Positions 6,336-10,257 of a stretch of DNA of 10,257 bases are shown piece by piece (the first letter of the stretch is position 1; the number at the start of each line of letters is the position of its first letter). Below the pieces are notes generated by a model. The model saw only the letters and a list, made by a program, of their open reading frames with translations. It did no database searches and was not told the origin of the DNA. The translations under genes and the position numbers were made by a program. The DNA is from Acidobacteriota bacterium (lineage in GTDB: Bacteria; Acidobacteriota; Terriglobia; Terriglobales; Acidobacteriaceae), in NCBI GenBank assembly GCA_021805265.1, contig JAJZFR010000405.1:1-10257 (forward strand), in the 5' to 3' direction.

Positions 6336-8585
6336 ATGGCCACTCAAACCACCCCGCCCTCTCAATCCAATGTCATCGGAAGGTCCGTCGCCCGCATCGA
6401 CGGTCCCCTGAAGACAACGGGTACAGCACAATACGCGGCGGACTTTCATTTTCCGAACATGGCCCACGCCGTCCCCGTACAGAGCACCATCGCCAGCGGT
6501 CGCATTGAAAAGCTGGACGCAGCCGCAGCTCAGTCCATGCCCGGCGTACTGCTCGTCCTCCATCACGGCAACATGGACAAGCTCTATCGCGTGGTGCCCA
6601 ACGACTTCAGCGCAACCACCAGCGAAGCCCGTCCGCCCTTCGAGGACCGGACCATCTACTACTGGGGCCAGTACGTCGCAGTCGTCGTCGCCGAAACCCT
6701 CGAGCAGGCAACCGCCGCCGCCGCCGCCGTCAAGGTCGAGTACTCCCAGACTCCGGCCAAACTCTCCACCAACCTTGGTGACTACGCCGGGAAGCGCCCT
6801 TCCGTCTCGCAGCGCGGCGATGCCGAGAAAGCCTTCGCCGCAGCGCCGATTAAGGTAGACCAGACCTACGTGACTCCCGCTGAAACCCACAACCCCATCG
6901 AAATGCACGCCACCGTCGCCGCCTGGGAAGGCGACAGCGTCACCCTCTACGAAACCTCTCAGGGCGTGGTCAACCATCGCTACGCCATGGCCCAGGTGCT
7001 TGGGATTCCCCGCGAAAATGTAACCGTGGTCACGCGTTTTCTCGGCTCCGGCTTCGGCGGAAAGCTCTTTCCCTGGCCTCACTCGGCGCTCGCCGCAGTC
7101 GCCAGCCGACGCCTCCAGCGCCCGGTAAAACTCAGCGTCAACCGCACCATGATGTTTTCAAACGTGGGCCATCGTCCGCTCTGCGAACAGCGCTTCCAAC
7201 TCGGCGCTACGACCGACGGCAAGCTGCTCTCCCTGCGCCAGGATTACATCAACCACACCTCCCTGATCGACGACATCGACGAGGGCTGCGGCGAGGCCAC
7301 CACGTATCTCTACAGCGTTCCCAGCCTCACCGTCACCCGCGCGCTGGCCCAGCGCAATGTCGGCACTCCCTCGCCCATGCGCGGTCCCGGCGCTGTGCCG
7401 GGCCTGTTCGCCATGGAGTCGGCCATGGATGAGCTGGCCGTCGCGCTCAACATGGACCCCGTCGAACTCCGCCTGCGTAACGACGCCACCAAAGACGAAA
7501 GCAATGGCCAGCCTTTTTCCTCGCGTCATCTGAAGGAGTGCATCGAGACCGGCGCAGCGAAGTTCGGCTGGAAGCAGCGTACGCCTGCGGTTGGCTCCAT
7601 GCGCCGCGATGGACGTGTTCTCGGCTGGGGCATGGCTGCGGCAAGCTGGGGAGCCTATCGCTTTCCCTGCGCTGCTACCGTTGCGCTCGAGGTGGATGGT
7701 CGCGTAACCGTTCGCTGCGCCACCCAGGACGTGGGCACCGGAACGTACACGATCTTTGCTCAGGTTTTGCAGGAGAAAACCGGCCTTCCCTTCGAGCGCA
7801 TCGGCGTCCACCTTGGCGATACCAGCATGCCCGAGGGGCCAATGTCCGGCGGCTCCTGGGCCACGGCATCCGTATTGCCCGCCGTCTCTTCGGCGGCTGA
7901 CAGCGTGGTCAAGACTCTGCTTCAGGTCGCCAATTCAACCGCTGGCTCGCCCTTCGCGGGCGTGGACCCGGCCAAGTTGCAACTCACCGCCGGGCGTGTC
8001 CATCAAGCGGGCGAACCGGCAGAAACCGGCGTACCGTTCGAGAAACTGATTGCCATGGCTCGCCTGAGCCGCATCTCCGCCGATGGCAATACGACGGCCA
8101 TCTTCGAGGACCCCAAAGCGAAAGGCCTTTCGCTGCACTCCTTCGGCGCACAGTTTGTCGAGGTCGAGTGGGAGCCGCAGATCGCTCGCCTGCGCGTCAG
8201 TCGCGTGGTCACAGTCATCGATGGCGGGCGCATCATCAATCCCAAAGCCGCCGCCAACCAGATCAAAGGCGCGGTCGTGATGGGCGTCGGCATGGGGCTG
8301 CTCGAGCAGACCGTCTATGACCCGCGCACCGGCCAGCCCATTAACGGCAATATGGCCGATTACTTGATGGCCACCTGCCCCGATACCCCCGAGATCGACG
8401 TAACCTTTCTCGACTACCCGGATCTCGCAATGGGTGAATACGGCGCGCGCGGCATCGGCGAGATTGGCCTCGCGGGCGTTGCCCCAGCCATTGCCTCCGC
8501 CGTCTATCACGCAACCGGTGTCCGAGTTCGCACACTGCCAGTGCGGATTGAAGACCTGCTCCAGTCCCGGATTCGCGAGGCGTAA
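6336..8585 (+). CDS. paoC: Molybdopterin-binding catalytic subunit of a molybdenum hydroxylase (PaoC-like)
   Basis: This 749-residue subunit (E. coli PaoC has 732) holds the molybdenum cofactor and the active site. It has the family order: N-terminal aldehyde-oxidase a/b hammerhead domain (about 15-140), then the cofactor-binding domains. Visible cofactor and active-site motifs are GSGFGGK (237-243), Met-Arg-Gly-Pro-Gly (348-352), QDVGTGT (464-470) and GGSWAT (505-510). Near the C-terminus is GARGIGEIG, whose glutamate E709 corresponds to the invariant catalytic base of the family. There is no signal peptide, in line with export on the small subunit. AAAGGA 7 nt before the ATG sets the start. 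The enzyme should hydroxylate an aldehyde or N-heterocycle using water. The substrate cannot be read from the sequence: the PaoC-like operon and 4Fe-4S partner favour aldehydes, often aromatic, over xanthine. Confidence 0.94.
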   Translation: MATQTTPPSQSNVIGRSVARIDGPLKTTGTAQYAADFHFPNMAHAVPVQSTIASGRIEKLDAAAAQSMPGVLLVLHHGNMDKLYRVVPNDFSATTSEARPPFEDRTIYYWGQYVAVVVAETLEQATAAAAAVKVEYSQTPAKLSTNLGDYAGKRPSVSQRGDAEKAFAAAPIKVDQTYVTPAETHNPIEMHATVAAWEGDSVTLYETSQGVVNHRYAMAQVLGIPRENVTVVTRFLGSGFGGKLFPWPHSALAAVASRRLQRPVKLSVNRTMMFSNVGHRPLCEQRFQLGATTDGKLLSLRQDYINHTSLIDDIDEGCGEATTYLYSVPSLTVTRALAQRNVGTPSPMRGPGAVPGLFAMESAMDELAVALNMDPVELRLRNDATKDESNGQPFSSRHLKECIETGAAKFGWKQRTPAVGSMRRDGRVLGWGMAAASWGAYRFPCAATVALEVDGRVTVRCATQDVGTGTYTIFAQVLQEKTGLPFERIGVHLGDTSMPEGPMSGGSWATASVLPAVSSAADSVVKTLLQVANSTAGSPFAGVDPAKLQLTAGRVHQAGEPAETGVPFEKLIAMARLSRISADGNTTAIFEDPKAKGLSLHSFGAQFVEVEWEPQIARLRVSRVVTVIDGGRIINPKAAANQIKGAVVMGVGMGLLEQTVYDPRTGQPINGNMADYLMATCPDTPEIDVTFLDYPDLAMGEYGARGIGEIGLAGVAPAIASAVYHATGVRVRTLPVRIEDLLQSRIREA

Positions 8586-8599
8586 GATTCGAGGCGTAA
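8576..8599. repeat. 10-bp direct repeat over the paoC-like stop codon
   Basis: CGAGGCGTAA occurs at 8576-8585, ending with the stop codon, and again at 8590-8599. Including flanks, the copies read ATTCGCGAGGCGTAA and ATTCGAGGCGTAA. The spacing is 14 bp, so the second TAA is not in frame. It is a second short duplication over a stop codon in the same operon. Confidence 0.7.
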
Positions 8600-8636
8600 A
8601 CAATGCCCGTGACTGCGCTGAGGCCGCGAGACCAAG

Positions 8637-9770
8637 ATGAATGAGATGAACCATCTTCTGCCGCTATGGCGACAACTCCGGCCAACGGATCAGGACTTCG
8701 TGCTGGCCACCATTGTTGCCGTCGAAGGCTCAGGTTACCGCAAGCCAGGCGCGCGCATGCTCATTGCCTCGGACGGTCGCCGCGCGGGCACAATCAGCGG
8801 GGGGTGTCTCGAGGCTGAGGTCGCTAAAAAAGCCTTCTGGTACACCGAAAATGGTTCTGTAGTCCGGAGATATTCCACCCGCGCCGAAGACGGCGACGTT
8901 CCCTATGGAATGGGCTGCGGCGGCGTGGTACACGTGCTGCTCGAGCGCCGCGCGACCGCTCAGCCGCTGCTCGACGCAATGACCGATGCCTTTGACCGAC
9001 GAGTGCCCCTGGCGATTGCCACCTTCGTCAGTGGAACAAAACTCGGACAGCGCCGGTTTTCCGCCATCCTGCCGGAACCAGACGATGCGCTGTCCAGCGC
9101 CGTTCGCGATGCCCTGACCATGCGCCAGGCCACGCTCGTGCCCGCTGACGAGCACGCGATGCCCTCTGCAAATTCCACGGAATCGATCTTCGCAGAGTGG
9201 CTTGCGCCAAGGCCGGGACTCTTTATCGTCGGAGCAGGCAACGACGTGCAACCGCTCATCCGTTTGGCGCGCGAACTCGGATGGTACATCGCTGTCCTCG
9301 ACGGACGATCCCATCTGGCGACTCCGGAGCGCTTTCCCGAGGCGGACGCGGCCTTCCGCATGACTCCGGATTCGCTTGCATGCCTCGATCTGCGGCCAAC
9401 CGACGCGGTCGCTCTGATGACCCACAGCCTCGAACAGGACAAGATGGCCTTGCGCGCAATGCTGCCCCTCAAGCCCGGCTACCTCGGCGTCCTGGGGCCG
9501 CGCCAGCGCACGGCGGATATGCTCTACGAACTCGCCATAGAGTCGGAGATAAATCCGTATGATGCAGAGCAGAAAGCCGCTGCGTGGCTCAACGCGCTCC
9601 ACGCACCCATGGGCCTCGATCTGGGCGGCGACGGCCCAGCCCCCATTGCGCTGGCAATCCTCGCCGAAATACAGCAAACAATCATGGGACGCACGGGTAA
9701 GCCACTGCGTCAGTTGAAGGCAACGGCGGCAGAGATGCAACCGGCCTCAATGCAAAGCCTCGAACCGTGA
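8637..9770 (+). CDS. xdhC: XdhC/CoxI-family molybdenum cofactor maturation factor (PaoD-like)
   Basis: This is the cytoplasmic chaperone that binds the molybdenum cofactor, supports its sulfuration and inserts it into the large subunit; it is not part of the mature enzyme. The 377 residues comprise an N-terminal XdhC/CoxI domain with GSGYRKPGARM (31-41), SGGCLEAEV (54-62) and GMGCGG (91-96), and a C-terminal Rossmann-like domain starting at LFIVGAGNDVQP (195-206). Further marks are Leu-Gly-Pro-Arg-Gln-Arg (286-291) and HAPMGLDLGG (322-331), typical of the family. C57 and C94 are candidate cofactor or sulfur contacts. It lies 51 bp after the catalytic subunit, the position of paoD in E. coli. 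The ribosome binding site is weak (GCGAG, 6 nt before), and a second ATG three codons on (8646) is equally possible. A low translation rate would suit a catalytic helper. Confidence 0.93.
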   Translation: MNEMNHLLPLWRQLRPTDQDFVLATIVAVEGSGYRKPGARMLIASDGRRAGTISGGCLEAEVAKKAFWYTENGSVVRRYSTRAEDGDVPYGMGCGGVVHVLLERRATAQPLLDAMTDAFDRRVPLAIATFVSGTKLGQRRFSAILPEPDDALSSAVRDALTMRQATLVPADEHAMPSANSTESIFAEWLAPRPGLFIVGAGNDVQPLIRLARELGWYIAVLDGRSHLATPERFPEADAAFRMTPDSLACLDLRPTDAVALMTHSLEQDKMALRAMLPLKPGYLGVLGPRQRTADMLYELAIESEINPYDAEQKAAAWLNALHAPMGLDLGGDGPAPIALAILAEIQQTIMGRTGKPLRQLKATAAEMQPASMQSLEP

Positions 9771-9827
9771 TTCCCCCGCGACGGAAGCTCGCGATTTCAT
9801 CCCGAATACGCTATCGTAAGTCTAACT

Positions 9828-10257
9828 ATGCGCTGGCTCGACACCGTTTCCCCGGCATGTGTTCTGCTCATCTCCTGTTGCGCGCTCGCACAGCATCCCC
9901 CAGCTCAGCAACCCCCAATCGACGACTCAGCCCCTGTCCCCGTCATCCACGTATCAAGTGAACTTGTTCTCCTCGATGCGCTGGTAGCAGATAAGAAGAC
10001 CGGGCAGCTTCTAACCACTCTGAAGGTCGACGATTTCACGCTCGAAGAGGACGGTGTGCCGCAGAAGATTCAGTACTTCAGCCAGGACAAACTGCCGCTG
10101 TCGATCGTCCTGCTGTTTGACCTGACTGAGAGTGTGCAGCCGCAGTTGAAGAGCCTCGGCGCGGGTGCGCTCCAGGTGCTCGGGCACCTGAAGCCGGAGG
10201 ATGAGGTCTCGGTCATGACTTTTTCCTCTTCTGCCCAGATGCTTCAGCCCTTCACCA
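9828..10257 (+). CDS. Secreted VWA-domain protein, 3' part outside the window
   Basis: The first 143 codons of an open frame run off the right edge. Residues 1-21 look like a signal peptide ending Ala-Leu-Ala before Gln22; Leu-Ile-Ser-Cys (14-17) is an alternative lipobox, so it could also be a lipoprotein. A proline-rich linker follows, then a beta-rich segment VSSELVLLDALVADKKTG (42-59) and VDDFTLEEDGVPQKIQYF (67-84). The VWA domain then begins with LSIVLLFDLTESV (91-103), giving the metal-site motif D98-x-T100-x-S102 (usually D-x-S-x-S). This pattern matches the 'VWFA-related' exported proteins abundant in Acidobacteriota; their role is not established. No in-frame start lies between the upstream stop at 9768-9770 and this ATG, so the start is firm. 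No Shine-Dalgarno sequence precedes it. A weak promoter or read-through from xdhC are both possible. Confidence 0.85.
   Translation, partial: MRWLDTVSPACVLLISCCALAQHPPAQQPPIDDSAPVPVIHVSSELVLLDALVADKKTGQLLTTLKVDDFTLEEDGVPQKIQYFSQDKLPLSIVLLFDLTESVQPQLKSLGAGALQVLGHLKPEDEVSVMTFSSSAQMLQPFT

Noticed and set aside
8730..9740. 336-codon open frame on the minus strand inside xdhC
   Set aside because: It is a shadow of a clear XdhC-family gene, with low-complexity, Arg/Gly/His-rich translation and no start signal.
9777..9797. Possible terminator after xdhC (CGCGA/TCGCG stem followed by ATTT)
   Set aside because: The stem is only 5 bp with a 7-nt loop and a three-base T run, too weak to call.

Overview
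The window is GC-rich, densely coded bacterial chromosome. I infer a diderm from the Acidobacteriota (Terriglobia-like). An outer-membrane LptE lipoprotein shows it is diderm. The half-length EamA protein, the VWA secreted protein at the right edge and the small unknown protein at the left edge are of types I associate with that class. The assignment rests on protein character, not on a database search.

Layout from left to right. (1) At 26-484 lies a small uncharacterised protein, followed by about 400 bp without a gene (485-890) that holds an 11-bp tandem repeat and candidate promoters. (2) ftsH (891-2822) is the membrane AAA+ zinc protease. It converges on a half-size EamA-type membrane protein (2902-3321, minus strand) across a perfect bidirectional terminator. 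(3) lptE (3354-3878) diverges from the EamA gene across only 32 bp, where both genes look leaderless or nearly so. It converges with only 3 bp to spare on a small zinc deaminase (3882-4352, minus strand). The deaminase carries every active-site residue I can recall of yeast-type cytosine deaminase. (4) Diverging from the deaminase is a four-gene operon, 4492-9770: a Tat-exported 2Fe-2S subunit, an FAD subunit with the extra 4Fe-4S loop, a molybdopterin subunit and an XdhC-type maturation factor. Gene order and motifs match the periplasmic aldehyde oxidoreductase operon paoABCD of E. coli. (5) A truncated VWA-domain secreted protein starts at 9828 and runs off the right edge.

How the parts work together. 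The pao-like genes should build one periplasmic heterotrimeric molybdenum hydroxylase: electrons pass from the Mo site through 2Fe-2S clusters to FAD, XdhC/PaoD loads the cofactor, and the whole folded complex leaves on the small subunit's Tat signal. The divergent deaminase may belong to the same regulon: a two-half-site palindrome, ATCGAT-N2-ATCGAT, sits between the two candidate -35 elements. LptE (LPS export) and FtsH (membrane-protein quality control, and in E. coli control of LPS synthesis) are housekeeping genes.

Most of the window is recognisable. The points most worth a second look are the deaminase/molybdenum-hydroxylase pairing with its palindrome, the unknown protein at the left edge, the leaderless divergent pair, the strong hairpin inside the pao-like operon, and two independent short duplications over stop codons in that operon.
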